DNA of 64,000 nt from an uncultured Lachnospiraceae bacterium (GCA_910586315.1 CAJUIP010000003.1:1-64000); one strand, 5' to 3'. Counted from the first letter of the stretch, positions 16,613 to 25,778 are shown. The notes: generated by a model not told the origin, from the sequence alone. Program-made: numbers and translations.

Positions 16613-17818
16613 TTACGCCTGTTCCAGAATCTCTCCCATCATCTGGTCCACCTGGATTAAGCAGCGGGGGAGATGGAACGGACCCTTGAAAGTAGAACCC
16701 TTGGTTGAGGGCATTGTCGGTTTTCCGTCACGGCGGAGGTATCCGTACCATTCGCCATATTCAGGATCGGAGAAATGCTCCTTGCAGTAATCAAGGGTCT
16801 TATAGAACCAGTCAAGATATTTCTCGTCTTTGGTATCACGGTAGAGCATCATGGACGCAATAAGAATCTCGTTGTGGGGCCACCAAAGTTTCATATCATG
16901 CTCGTAAGCCTCCGGCGGAAGTCCGAGACAGTCCACAAAATAAAGCAGTCCGCCGTATTCCTTGTCCCATCCAAGATCAATGGCCCAGTCAAAAATCTGT
17001 GCCGCCTTCGGAATCAGACTGGTATCTCCAGTACGTCTTGCGTGCTCCAGAATGAACCATACGCCTTCGATATCATGACCGGGGTTTACTGTACGGCCTT
17101 CCGTATAATTTAAACGTGCGGTTCCGTCAGGAGCGACATTTTCCAGAAGGCATTTTAAATCCGGTTTTACAAAGTACTTAAAGATCTCGTCCACACACTG
17201 CTGTGCACGGTCTTCGTATTCCGCTTTGTGCTCCGGGTCAACTCTCAGAAGAATACTGATTACATTTAAAATAATCATGGGCTGACCAAAGGAACGCCCG
17301 GAACGCGTTTCCGGAATCGTCTTTGGCCCCATTCCTACCGGGTCTTTTCCGCCATGGGACAGATCCCAGTAGAGGTTGTACGCACGGCGGGCGCGCTCTA
17401 AGCATTCTTTATCACCGGTAACGCCGTAATATTCAGCATTTGCACTGGCATAAAAGGCCTCTGAGAAGAAGTAACGGCGCTGACGCAATGGCTTTCCGTC
17501 CTCAGTAACCGTAAAGTACATGCGGTTTCCGGCATCGCGGTTGATACAGTGGGCCTCCATGAAATCAAGGCAGCTCTTACTGGCATCCAGCCATTCCTGC
17601 TTTACGCCATATACGTGGCACATATGGGCGAACATCCAGCCGCAGCGGCCCTGCATCCATACGCTTTTGTCTGTCGAATAGACTTTGCCTGTCCGATCCA
17701 GGCAGGTATAAACTCCGCCGTAAACCGGGTCCATACCGTGTTTCAGCCAGAAATCTACAACCGTTGCCAGTTCAGAACGAACCCACTCCCGTTCGGCCAG
17801 GAATTTTTCTCGATCCAT
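16613..17818 (-). CDS. N-acylglucosamine 2-epimerase (AGE family)
   Basis: A 401-aa (alpha/alpha)6-barrel protein of the AGE/renin-binding-protein family, predicted to interconvert ManNAc and GlcNAc without phosphorylation. Family marks are the histidine motifs NPGHDIEGVWFILEHA (about residues 240-255) and LWWPHNEILIASMM (about 310-323), plus VWMQGRCGWMF near the N-terminus. This route requires a GlcNAc kinase downstream rather than NanK plus NanE. It is the first gene of the leftward nan operon, 10 nt upstream of nanQ, with a promoter about 120 nt before it. Cellobiose 2-epimerase is the main alternative; context favours AGE. Confidence 0.86.
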   Translation of the reverse strand: MDREKFLAEREWVRSELATVVDFWLKHGMDPVYGGVYTCLDRTGKVYSTDKSVWMQGRCGWMFAHMCHVYGVKQEWLDASKSCLDFMEAHCINRDAGNRMYFTVTEDGKPLRQRRYFFSEAFYASANAEYYGVTGDKECLERARRAYNLYWDLSHGGKDPVGMGPKTIPETRSGRSFGQPMIILNVISILLRVDPEHKAEYEDRAQQCVDEIFKYFVKPDLKCLLENVAPDGTARLNYTEGRTVNPGHDIEGVWFILEHARRTGDTSLIPKAAQIFDWAIDLGWDKEYGGLLYFVDCLGLPPEAYEHDMKLWWPHNEILIASMMLYRDTKDEKYLDWFYKTLDYCKEHFSDPEYGEWYGYLRRDGKPTMPSTKGSTFKGPFHLPRCLIQVDQMMGEILEQA

Positions 17819-17937
17819 AGCAAATCCTCCTTACTAATTATCGTATCCCGGATGTTATTTCGCGTAACAGTCCAGATGTCGTCTGCCTGTGCAAACCCGC
17901 CTGAACGGTTACTATTTCGCATCTTAGATATACCTCT

Positions 17938-17966
17938 ACTGTATCACTATGGTAAAATATTTTCAA
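17938..17966 (-). promoter_or_regulatory. Promoter of the AGE-nanQ-nanA operon
   Basis: Reading leftwards: TTGAAA (17966-17961), 17-nt spacer, TACAGT (17943-17938), about 120 nt before the AGE start codon. Confidence 0.5.
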
Positions 17967-18015
17967 CTAAATTATGGAAGAAGAATGCCTGGTTTCTCGT
18001 CACTGGCCTTTTCGG

Positions 18016-18044
18016 TTGTCAGACCAATGGAAATGTGGTAATAT
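18016..18044 (+). promoter_or_regulatory. Promoter of the yesL-like gene
   Basis: TTGTCA at 18016-18021, 17-nt spacer, TAATAT at 18039-18044, about 38 nt before the predicted ATG. Divergent from the AGE promoter in the same 264-bp gap. Confidence 0.5.
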
Positions 18045-18082
18045 TTTCTGGAAACGGGTTTCTCCGATGGGAGGTTTTTGCA

Positions 18083-18724
18083 ATGTTTGATAAATGGATG
18101 GATTCAGATAACGGGCTTGTAATTACAATGAACTGGATTACAGACTGCCTGTTTTTAAGTATGCTGTGGCTGCTTTTTTCTGTATTTCTGCTTCCTCTTG
18201 GTCCGGCAACGGCGGCCCTTTACGACGCGGCAGTTCACACTTTCCGGAAAGGAGAAAAGGTAGTCTACCGGAGATTCTTCAGATCCCTGAAAAGAAATCT
18301 GAAAACAGGGATTCCGGCAGGGCTGATTGCATTGGCGGCAGGGGCGGCAGGCATTAAAATATGGAATCTGATAGGCGCCATGGCTTCTGAAAGCCAGATG
18401 GGGTATGCCCTTTTATGGGGATATTTTGTGGTACTTTTGGTGGTGCTTGGGATGCTCAGCTTTTTGTTTCCTCTGTTATCCCGCTTTGAGACGAATCTCC
18501 CCAGACTTTTTGGAAACTGTGTCCTCATGTGTATGGCTAACCTTCCGAAAACCATGGCCTTAAGTCTTCTGGGCGCAGTAACCATATGGATTTGCATGTG
18601 GCTGTGGTGGCCAGTGATTTTTATGCCCTGCTTGTGGGCTGTGGCTGCCAGCTTTTTTATTGAGCCGGTGTTCGCTCCGTTTCTGTCCTCAGAGCAAGCG
18701 GAAGATGAGGAGAGACAAAATTAA
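18083..18724 (+). CDS. YesL family (DUF624) membrane protein
   Basis: A 213-aa integral membrane protein with about five hydrophobic segments (starting near residues 20, 75, 105, 150 and 175). The N-terminal MFDKWMDSDNGLVITMNWITDC and following PLGPATAALYDAAV are hallmark YesL/DUF624 residues. The family is found next to carbohydrate ABC importers and sugar-catabolic genes in Firmicutes; its function is unknown. The ATG at 18083 is chosen because GGGAGG lies 8 nt upstream; the open frame extends further upstream but without a ribosome binding site. Its position beside the nan genes suggests a role in sugar uptake regulation. Confidence 0.85.
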   Translation: MFDKWMDSDNGLVITMNWITDCLFLSMLWLLFSVFLLPLGPATAALYDAAVHTFRKGEKVVYRRFFRSLKRNLKTGIPAGLIALAAGAAGIKIWNLIGAMASESQMGYALLWGYFVVLLVVLGMLSFLFPLLSRFETNLPRLFGNCVLMCMANLPKTMALSLLGAVTIWICMWLWWPVIFMPCLWAVAASFFIEPVFAPFLSSEQAEDEERQN

Positions 18725-18735
18725 AGCAGAGCTTT

Positions 18736-19392
18736 TTATGAGACAAGCTCCGGAACGAGGAAGCCCAGGGCGGCGGCAAGGGCGGCGTGGCCTCGTTTTG
18801 TCAAATGCATGCAGTCAATTTTGTTAAATTCACAGTCTAAGGCCCCAGCGTCAAGAAAATGGACGCCAAGGGGCTCACAGACAGCCTGATACTCTTTTGC
18901 AAGCTGCCTGGACTTTTCTACACAGCCTGTTCCCATAGTATGGATGATTTCTTTTTTCAGGATTTCTTCCCTGATGGGCGGAGGCGCTATCACAAGAATA
19001 TTTGGCCTGCCGCTCCAGCAGTCTGCGGCCATGGCTTTTTTTACAAGGCGGCTCATTCCAAGAGCAATACAGGGAGCGCTGGCAGAAAAGTACTCTTTGG
19101 TGTCGTTGGTACCCAGCATGATGATCAGGAGATCAATCATTTCATGGCTTTTCAGGCAGGGGACAATGGTGTCAATGGCGGCCAGGCCCTCAAGAAAGGG
19201 GTCGGAAAATACGGTGGTGCGGTTGGAAAGGCCCTCTTCGATGACCAGATATCCCCCTCCCAGTCTTTCCTGAAGCTGCCTTGTCCAGCGTTCCTCCTCA
19301 TTAAACCGGGTGCCGCCGTCGGCACAGTCGGCTGGGTCGGCGCAGTAGCCATGGGTGTTGGAATCGCCAAAGCAAAGAATGTGTTTTCTCAT
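18736..19392 (-). CDS. SGNH/GDSL hydrolase, copy A
   Basis: A 218-aa esterase-like protein with the four SGNH blocks: GDSNTHGY (catalytic Ser, residue 10), EGLSNRTT (Gly), MLGTNDTK (Asn) and the C-terminal Asp/His in DCMHLTKRGHAAL. It lacks a signal peptide, so it acts in the cytoplasm. Acyl-sugar or acetyl ester hydrolysis, for example removing O-acetyl groups from imported sialic acid, would fit the neighbourhood but is inferred. It is a tandem paralogue of the 218-aa gene at 19420-20076, about three quarters identical by eye, and convergent with yesL. Confidence 0.88.
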   Translation of the reverse strand: MRKHILCFGDSNTHGYCADPADCADGGTRFNEEERWTRQLQERLGGGYLVIEEGLSNRTTVFSDPFLEGLAAIDTIVPCLKSHEMIDLLIIMLGTNDTKEYFSASAPCIALGMSRLVKKAMAADCWSGRPNILVIAPPPIREEILKKEIIHTMGTGCVEKSRQLAKEYQAVCEPLGVHFLDAGALDCEFNKIDCMHLTKRGHAALAAALGFLVPELVS

Positions 19393-19419
19393 CTTAAGAA
19401 CCGCTCCCTTCTGTTTTTA

Positions 19420-20076
19420 TCAGGCCAGCATTGGAACAAGGGCCCCAAGCGCTTCTGCGAGGGCGGCATGTCCCTTTTTCGTCAGATGCATATAGTCAAT
19501 CTGATTGAATTCACAGCCCAGGGTTCCGGCATCAAGAAAGTGAACGCCAAGGAGTTCACATATGGCCTGGTATTCTTTTGCAAGCCCCTTTGCCTTTTCC
19601 ACACAGCCTTTTCCCATGGTGCCGGATACTTCACTGGAGAGCATTCCTTCTCCGATCGGAGGAGGTGCGATTACCAGAATATTAGGTTTCCCGTCCTTCC
19701 AGGCTTCCACGGCCATGGCTTTTTTTACAAGGCGGCTCATTCCCAGGGCGATACACGGGGCGCTGGCGGAGAAGCGGTCTTTGGTGTCGTTGGTACCCAG
19801 CATGATAATTAAGAGATCGATCATTTCATGGCTTTTCATGCAGGGAGTTATGTAATCAATGGCCGCAAGGCCTTCAAACAGAGGATCCTGAAAAACGGTT
19901 GTGCGGCCGGACAGGCCTTCCTCAATGACCAGATAGCCCTCTCCAAGAGTTTTTTGAAGCAGCTTTGTCCAGCGTTCCTCCTCATTAAACCGGATGCCGC
20001 CGTCGGCACAGTCAGCCGGGTCGGCACAGTAGCCATGAGTATTGGAGTCTCCCAGACAGAGAATATGTTTCTTCAT
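19420..20076 (-). CDS. SGNH/GDSL hydrolase, copy B
   Basis: Same length (218 aa) and same SGNH blocks as copy A: GDSNTHGY, EGLSGRTT, MLGTNDTK, DYMHLTKKGHAAL. The ATG at 20076 is chosen over the longer open frame because GGAGGAG lies about 10 nt upstream. It is the promoter-proximal member of the pair, 27 nt before copy A, and is divergent from the sugar-binding-protein operon. Catalytic Ser, Asn, Asp and His are all present, so both copies look active; their specificity may differ. Confidence 0.88.
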   Translation of the reverse strand: MKKHILCLGDSNTHGYCADPADCADGGIRFNEEERWTKLLQKTLGEGYLVIEEGLSGRTTVFQDPLFEGLAAIDYITPCMKSHEMIDLLIIMLGTNDTKDRFSASAPCIALGMSRLVKKAMAVEAWKDGKPNILVIAPPPIGEGMLSSEVSGTMGKGCVEKAKGLAKEYQAICELLGVHFLDAGTLGCEFNQIDYMHLTKKGHAALAEALGALVPMLA

Positions 20077-20126
20077 AAAAATATACTCCTCCCTCCGAAA
20101 ATAGGTAGTCTTTTTTATTGATTTTA

Positions 20127-20155
20127 AGAATATCATTATTATAGAAGATGGTCAA
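20127..20155 (-). promoter_or_regulatory. Promoter of the SGNH hydrolase pair
   Basis: Reading leftwards: TTGACC (20155-20150), 17-nt spacer, TATTCT (20132-20127), about 50 nt before the ATG of copy B. Confidence 0.5.
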
Positions 20156-20285
20156 GCTGTCTTCGCACAAAAAGGCGGCATGTTCCACGAAATGGCTAAC
20201 TTTATGCCTGTTTTTATCCGTTTTTCCCCGCCCTTTGAGCAGTAATCTGAAATGTTTAAAAATAAGGAGATTTTGCATGCCAGTG

Positions 20286-20314
20286 TTGACAAAATGGAAA
20301 AAATTGTGTAAAAT
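20286..20314 (+). promoter_or_regulatory. Promoter of the sugar ABC importer operon
   Basis: TTGACA at 20286-20291, 17-nt spacer, TAAAAT at 20309-20314, giving a leader of about 60 nt. A strong consensus match, in keeping with abundant solute-binding protein. Confidence 0.7.
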
Positions 20315-20383
20315 TTATAAATATAGAGACCGTGTCCATTGTGACATTGTGCAAAATAATTATGATGAGGAGAGGGATGTAAA

Positions 20384-21739
20384 ATGAAAAGAAAATCACT
20401 TGCTGTGCTTTTGGCTGCATCTATGATTATGTCTATGACTGCATGCAGCAGCAAACCGGCGGAAACAACGGCTGCGGCCACAGAAGCGGCAAAAGAAACG
20501 GAAGCAGCAAAAGAAACAGAAGCGGCGAAGGAAACAACAGCAGCTGCTGCGGAAGCGGCAGGAGCACCTGTTGAGCTTTCCCTGTGGACCTATCCGATTG
20601 GCGACTGGGGAGATCAGGCGACTGTTAACGAATTGGTTGCAAAGTTCAATGAGGCGCATCCGGAAATCACCTTAAAGGTTGAATACCTGACCTATCAGGA
20701 TGGTGATGATAAAGTAAACACAGCGATCGAAGGAAAGACGGCTCCCGACATTATTATGGAAGGACCGGAGCGCCTTGTAGCCAACTGGGGCGCAAAAGGC
20801 GTGATGGTTGACCTTTCTGATCTCTGGACTGATGCAGTAAAGGGCGATACATATGCTTCTGTTGAGGCAGCCTGCCACGATGCATCCGGCGCTTACTATG
20901 AATATCCGTTATGTATGACTGCTCACTGCATGGCGATTAACCGCGATGTATTTGAAGAGACAGGCGCATGGCAGTATGTGGATGAAGCGACACATACCTG
21001 GACAACGGAAAACTTCTTAAAGGCAGTTCAGACTCTTTATGATGCAGGCTATGCAAATGTCGGTGCAGTATTCTGCGGCGGCCAGGGCGGTGACCAGGGT
21101 ACACGTGCCCTGATTAACAACCTGTATGGCGGTACTTTCACAAACGCTGATCACACAGAGTATACGGCAAACTCTGCCGAAAACGTAAAAGCTCTGGAGA
21201 CTTTGGTTGCTCAGGACGGCATTAACTTTGACCCGGCTATCGTAGGCGGTGATGAGATTAACCTGTTTGTACAGGGAGTTCTTCAGATGGCATTCTGCTG
21301 GAATATTGCACAGGAAGTGAACAATGCAGAAACGCTGACTTTCGATGCATTCCCGATGGCGTTCCCGTCTGACGACGGCGTTGCAGAACTCTGCGGCGGT
21401 ATCTGGGGATTCGGCGTATTCAACAACGGCGATGAGGCTAAGATCGAAGCGGCTAAAACTTTCATTAAATGGGCTTGTGATGAGAACACAGAGGATTGTG
21501 TAAAGGCATCCACATACTGGTCCACACGTGAGTCTCTGGCTGATATGTATGCAGGCGATGAGATGAAGACAGAGTATGGTCAGTTCATGCAGTACATGGG
21601 CGACTACTACCAGGTAGTTCCAGGCTGGGCAACAGCACGTACCGAATGGTGGAATATGCTTCAGAAAGTCGGAGCAGGCGACGATGTTGCAGCATCTGTT
21701 GAAGAGTTTGTAAAAAATGCAAATGAGGCAGCAAAATAA
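20384..21739 (+). CDS. Carbohydrate ABC transporter substrate-binding lipoprotein
   Basis: A 451-aa family 1 extracellular solute-binding protein. Signal peptide with lipobox MTAC (lipidated Cys near residue 22), then a low-complexity Ala/Glu/Thr linker of about 35 residues (AAKETEAAKET repeats), then the binding domain starting VELSLWTYPIGDWGD. It would capture a sugar at the membrane surface for the two permeases that follow. Linked to nan-type genes, the ligand may be sialic acid, its 2,7-anhydro form, or another hexosamine; this is inference. AGAGGGATGT precedes the ATG; expected to be the most highly expressed gene of the operon. Confidence 0.92.
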   Translation: MKRKSLAVLLAASMIMSMTACSSKPAETTAAATEAAKETEAAKETEAAKETTAAAAEAAGAPVELSLWTYPIGDWGDQATVNELVAKFNEAHPEITLKVEYLTYQDGDDKVNTAIEGKTAPDIIMEGPERLVANWGAKGVMVDLSDLWTDAVKGDTYASVEAACHDASGAYYEYPLCMTAHCMAINRDVFEETGAWQYVDEATHTWTTENFLKAVQTLYDAGYANVGAVFCGGQGGDQGTRALINNLYGGTFTNADHTEYTANSAENVKALETLVAQDGINFDPAIVGGDEINLFVQGVLQMAFCWNIAQEVNNAETLTFDAFPMAFPSDDGVAELCGGIWGFGVFNNGDEAKIEAAKTFIKWACDENTEDCVKASTYWSTRESLADMYAGDEMKTEYGQFMQYMGDYYQVVPGWATARTEWWNMLQKVGAGDDVAASVEEFVKNANEAAK

Positions 21740-21836
21740 TTCCAGCCAGTATTTTGTAATTTAGGTAAGGAATACCGCCCCTTCGCCAGACCGGTTCGGG
21801 ATGGGAATGGGGCGGATTTTTTAGACTGAGAGGGGG

Positions 21837-22745
21837 ATGTTCTTGGCTAAACAAAATAATGGGAAAACTCATAAGCTGATGATGCAGGAGACTGTGGCGT
21901 CTTACTTATTCCTCTTGCCATTTCTTATTTTTTTCGTGGGCTTTGTGGTATATCCGATGTTTATGTGCGTGTATACGAGCTTTTTTGATGCCACGATGGG
22001 GCGCGCCGACATTTTCATCGGTTTTCAGAATTACGCGGAGCTGGCGGGAGATCCGGTATTCTGGAAGGGACTTAAGAACACGCTGATTATTGTTTTGGTT
22101 TCTGTTCCTGTCACCTGTATTTTTTCACTCTGGGTTGCCAATTGTATCAGCAAGATGCCGGTTGCGGCAACCTCCGCGTTCCGCTGTATTTTTTATCTTC
22201 CTGTCGTGACCGGTTCCGTTGCCGTTACCATGGTGTGGAAATGGATGTTTAACAACTATTATGGCATTTTGAACTATATCGGAACTGCCACTGGCGTGAT
22301 TGACAAGAACATTAACTGGCTGGGCGACGAGCGATTTGCTCTTGGATGTATTATTCTGATTCTTCTTACTACATCCGTGGGCCAGCCCATTGTCCTTTAC
22401 GTGTCAGCTCTTGACAACGTGGATAAGTCCCTGGTTGAAGCGTCCAGCGTGGACGGCGCCACCGATCTTCAGACTTTCTGGAAGATCAAATGGCCTCAGA
22501 TGATGCCTACAACTTTATATATCCTGGTTATCACAACAATTAACTCGTTCCAGTGCTTCGCTCTGATCCAGCTTCTTACTTCCGGAGGACCGAAGAATTC
22601 CACCATGACAATCATGTACTACATTTATTATAACGCATTCAAGCTGTATCGCTATGGCTATGGCAACGCAATGGGCGTCATCCTTGCCCTTATCATTGCG
22701 CTTTTGTCTGCCGTTCAGTTTAAGCTTGGGCAGGAAAAAAATTAA
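21837..22745 (+). CDS. Carbohydrate ABC transporter permease, MalF/UgpA type
   Basis: A 302-aa inner-membrane permease with six hydrophobic segments; the EAA loop that contacts the ATPase is visible as EASSVDGATDLQTFWKIKWP (about residues 200-219). The frame opens with ATG at 21837, but the purine run GAGGGGG ends directly before it; the in-frame TTG at 21843 has better spacing and may be the true start. It pairs with the downstream MalG-type permease, 12 nt away. No ATPase follows, consistent with use of the shared MsmK-like protein at 3.3 kb. Confidence 0.92.
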   Translation: MFLAKQNNGKTHKLMMQETVASYLFLLPFLIFFVGFVVYPMFMCVYTSFFDATMGRADIFIGFQNYAELAGDPVFWKGLKNTLIIVLVSVPVTCIFSLWVANCISKMPVAATSAFRCIFYLPVVTGSVAVTMVWKWMFNNYYGILNYIGTATGVIDKNINWLGDERFALGCIILILLTTSVGQPIVLYVSALDNVDKSLVEASSVDGATDLQTFWKIKWPQMMPTTLYILVITTINSFQCFALIQLLTSGGPKNSTMTIMYYIYYNAFKLYRYGYGNAMGVILALIIALLSAVQFKLGQEKN

Positions 22746-22757
22746 GGAGGGGCAGAT

Positions 22758-23636
22758 ATGGCAGAAAAGAAGAGATCTGTTTACGATATTGTGTCATTCG
22801 TGTTAATTACGATTGTTGCGATCCTGTTTACCTTCCCCCTGTACTGGATTATTACCGGATCTTTTAAAACAAAGATGGACATCATGTCCGTTACTCCGGT
22901 GTGGTGGCCTTCCGAGTGGGTGATGGATAACTATGATACTCTTATGAGCAAGAGAACGGCCCCCCTGTTTGAGTTCTTTGGAATTACAGGACCGACGATT
23001 CCGGCTGCAATCCGCTGGGTGGTCAACACGGTATTTATGTCCGTTACCTCTATGATCCTTACCTGTATTACGGCAGCGATGGCCGGATATGCCCTTGCCA
23101 AGAAGAGATTCGTTGGACGTGGAATCCTGTTTTCCTTAATTGTTTGTGCGATGGCTCTTCCAAAGCAGGTTATCCTGATTCCGCTGATTCGTGAAATGTC
23201 TGCTCTGAACCTGTATGATACGCTTTGGGCGGCAATTATCCCGATTGTAGGATGGCCTTTCGGAGTATTTCTTTTAAAGCAGTTCTGTGAAGGCGTACCG
23301 GGAGAAATGATTGAGGCGGCCCGTATTGACGGCGCAGGAGAAGTCCGTACCTTTGTAGACGTGGTAGTTCCGATGATCAAGCCTGGTATTGGAGCGCTGG
23401 CGATATTTACGTTCATCAACTCCTGGAATGATTATTTCATGCAGCTGATTATGCTTACTTCAAATTCCAAGCTGACGATTTCCCTTGGTATTGCTACCAT
23501 GCAGGCGGAAAACTCCACAGATTATGGCCTTTTGATGGCAGGTTCCGCCCTGGCGGCTGTTCCGATTATCATTGTATTTCTGGTTTTCCAAAAATACTTT
23601 ACAAAGGGAATTACGCTTGGCGCTGTAAAAGGCTAA
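22758..23636 (+). CDS. Carbohydrate ABC transporter permease, MalG/UgpE type
   Basis: A 292-aa permease with six predicted membrane helices and the EAA loop EAARIDGAGEVRTFVDVVVP near residues 190-209. TAAGGAGGGG precedes the ATG. It is the last gene of the binding-protein/permease operon and is followed at once by a rho-independent terminator. Together with the upstream permease it forms the transmembrane channel; the ligand follows that of the binding protein. Confidence 0.93.
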   Translation: MAEKKRSVYDIVSFVLITIVAILFTFPLYWIITGSFKTKMDIMSVTPVWWPSEWVMDNYDTLMSKRTAPLFEFFGITGPTIPAAIRWVVNTVFMSVTSMILTCITAAMAGYALAKKRFVGRGILFSLIVCAMALPKQVILIPLIREMSALNLYDTLWAAIIPIVGWPFGVFLLKQFCEGVPGEMIEAARIDGAGEVRTFVDVVVPMIKPGIGALAIFTFINSWNDYFMQLIMLTSNSKLTISLGIATMQAENSTDYGLLMAGSALAAVPIIIVFLVFQKYFTKGITLGAVKG

Positions 23637-23644
23637 GAGGGAAT

Positions 23645-23691
23645 AAAAAAGACCGGGTTTTGCATGGAAATGTGGAATCAGGTCTTTTTTT
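23645..23691 (+). terminator. Rho-independent terminator of the sugar importer operon
   Basis: AAAAAAGACC pairs with GGTCTTTTTT across a 26-nt loop and ends in a run of seven T. Located 9 nt after the MalG-type stop codon. Confidence 0.75.
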
Positions 23692-23747
23692 GTTGTTAAA
23701 ATTTGACAAAGATTAAAAGAATTTTTAGAAAATATTGTTGGATATGC

Positions 23748-23776
23748 TTGTCGATGAGAATTATTTGTGCTAGAAT
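23748..23776 (+). promoter_or_regulatory. Promoter of the Opp-type transporter operon
   Basis: TTGTCG at 23748-23753, 17-nt spacer, TAGAAT at 23771-23776. A second possible promoter, TTGACA (23703-23708) with TAGAAA at 23726-23731, lies just upstream. The leader is about 145 nt. Confidence 0.55.
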
Positions 23777-23925
23777 AAAAAAAGCTCCAAAAGTTGTTTT
23801 GATTCTGCCTTCCATTATGAACAGAATTCTGTATAAGTGCAGAAAAAGAAATGGAAAAAGGAAGAGACTGCTTTAAACCTCAGATAGACAGAGGTGTTGG
23901 AAGTTTAAGAAAAGGAGAAATTTTT

Positions 23926-25578
23926 ATGAAAAAAAGTGTATCTCGCGTAATGGCAGCAGTAATGTCAGCTGCCGTACTGGCTGGAGCTCTTACCGGCTGC
24001 GGCAGCAAAACATCAGAAACCCAGGCTGCAGCGACTCAGGCCGCAGTTGAAACCCAGAAAGCGGCGGCAGACACAACCACAGCGGCGGCGGCAGCAGCTC
24101 CTGCGGAGTCCACAGGGGATAAAACCCTCAAGCTGGTTCTTTCCACGAACGATGGTTCCACGAAAGATGACCGTGTGCCGACTCCATGGCTGAACCATAA
24201 TATGGCCACAAACCTTATGTGGCGTAGTCTTCTGCTGGCAGACAGTTCTTTAACAAAGACATCTCCGGATCTGGCAGAAAGCGTAGAGATCAGTGAAGAC
24301 GGTCTTACCTACACAATCACTATGAAGGACGGATTAAAGTGGTCGGATGGTGAGGCTCTTACTGCTGACGATGTTTTATGGTCCATTGACGCTGTTATGG
24401 CAGCAACCAATAAGAACTCTATTTATTCTGCCGCATTCGGCAAGATTACCGAAAAGAGCGCGGACGGTAATGTTATTACAATGAAGCTGGACTCTCCGTA
24501 TGCTTCCATGATGGATATCCTTGCACAGTTTTCCATTCTTCCGAAGCACAGTCTTGAAAGCGCCGACGCTGCCACCATCGACGCTGCCGATTTCTGGAAG
24601 AATCCGGTTACTTCCAGTTATTACATGATGGATGAGCTCAATGTTGGCAACTATTTCACATTAAAGCTGAACCCCAACTATGAAGGAACAGCTCCGAAAA
24701 TCGAAAAAGTTACGGTTTCTTTTGTTACTGACTTCCTTACGGCAGCGCAGTCAGGCGGTGCGGACTTCCTGTACGGCAACGCTTCTGATCTTGTAGAAGG
24801 TATGGAATCTCTTGGAAGCTATCAGTCTATTCCGGTAGATGTTCTTTTCTATAAATACTTCCTTTTCAATATGAAGGGGGTTGACGGCAAAGAAAATGAG
24901 GCTATGCAGAACATTGAAGTTCGTAAGGCCTTAATCCAGGCCATTGATCGCGCAACTCTGGCCGCTCTTTATCCGTCTGCAATGGTATTGAACAGCGGCG
25001 TTCCCAATGCAAATGAAGCATACAACGGATTTGAGTATACATATGATGCAGATGCTGCCAAGGCTGCAATTGCTGCTTCCGGTTATGACATGACCCGTCC
25101 GCTTCGTATTTGCTACTACAATAACGACCAGACTTCCATTGACCTGATCAACATGGTGGTTTACTATCTGGAGCAGCTTGGCCTTAAGGTAGAGGCTACT
25201 CTTTCCAACGACGGTACCACGGATCTGTTCACAACACGTGAATATGATATGGGATTCAAGGGCAAGAGCTCCTTCTCCATGGAAGAGTGGTATTCTGAAT
25301 ATATGAGCACAGATGCTCTGTTCGGAAATGTATTTGGCGGCGACACCGCATTTGACGAGGCTATTGCAGAACTTTCCGCATCTACAACACAGGAAGCCAA
25401 GAACGAAGCATTAAAGAAGCTTCAGGCTCTTGAACAGGAAAAGGTTTATAAGGTTCCGGTATTTACTGTCGGTAACTATGTATTTGTCAGCAATAATGTT
25501 TCCGTTCCGTCTGGTGTTGAATTCTGCAACCCGTTGTACACATGCGATATTGATTATGCGAACTGGGAAATCAAGTAG
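23926..25578 (+). CDS. Opp/Dpp/Sat-type ABC substrate-binding lipoprotein
   Basis: A 550-aa family 5 solute-binding protein. The ATG at 23926 has AAAGGAG upstream and opens a signal peptide MKKSVSRVMAAVMSAAVLAG with lipobox LTGC; an Ala/Thr/Gln-rich linker follows. The family 5 landmark ITMKDGLKWSDGEALTADDV is near residue 130. Members bind oligopeptides, nickel or, in SatABCD-type systems, sialic acid. Because the operon ends with a nanQ homologue and lies in a sialic-acid neighbourhood, a sialic-acid ligand is a reasonable inference, with peptide as the default alternative. Confidence 0.9.
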   Translation: MKKSVSRVMAAVMSAAVLAGALTGCGSKTSETQAAATQAAVETQKAAADTTTAAAAAAPAESTGDKTLKLVLSTNDGSTKDDRVPTPWLNHNMATNLMWRSLLLADSSLTKTSPDLAESVEISEDGLTYTITMKDGLKWSDGEALTADDVLWSIDAVMAATNKNSIYSAAFGKITEKSADGNVITMKLDSPYASMMDILAQFSILPKHSLESADAATIDAADFWKNPVTSSYYMMDELNVGNYFTLKLNPNYEGTAPKIEKVTVSFVTDFLTAAQSGGADFLYGNASDLVEGMESLGSYQSIPVDVLFYKYFLFNMKGVDGKENEAMQNIEVRKALIQAIDRATLAALYPSAMVLNSGVPNANEAYNGFEYTYDADAAKAAIAASGYDMTRPLRICYYNNDQTSIDLINMVVYYLEQLGLKVEATLSNDGTTDLFTTREYDMGFKGKSSFSMEEWYSEYMSTDALFGNVFGGDTAFDEAIAELSASTTQEAKNEALKKLQALEQEKVYKVPVFTVGNYVFVSNNVSVPSGVEFCNPLYTCDIDYANWEIK

Positions 25579-25664
25579 GAATTTATCGAAAATTGCCTAT
25601 GCAAACGAACTTTTAGAATTCTCTGAGTCCTTAAAAACCGCCTGTAAGTGAAGGCAGGTGAGTA

Positions 25665-25706
25665 AGAAGGGAGAGACGAGAGCCTAACCCTGCGTCTCTC
25701 CCTTCT
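25665..25706 (+). promoter_or_regulatory. Strong hairpin between binding protein and permease genes
   Basis: A perfect 14-bp stem, AGAAGGGAGAGACG / CGTCTCTCCCTTCT, with a 14-nt loop and no U-tract. Such stems commonly stabilise the 5' binding-protein message and limit read-through into permease genes. The rest of the 223-bp gap holds a REP-like repeat. Confidence 0.65.
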
Positions 25707-25738
25707 GGTATATGGGTATATGGCAAAAATTAACTGTA

Positions 25739-25778
25739 TGATACCAGGGTCAAAATATCTTTTGCCCCCGACATCCTG
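25739..25778. repeat. CCAGGGTCAAAA palindrome, copy 1
   Basis: TGATACCAGGGTCAAAA pairs imperfectly with TTTTGCCCCCGACATCCT. The same core recurs as a longer element at 54471-54565. Confidence 0.5.
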
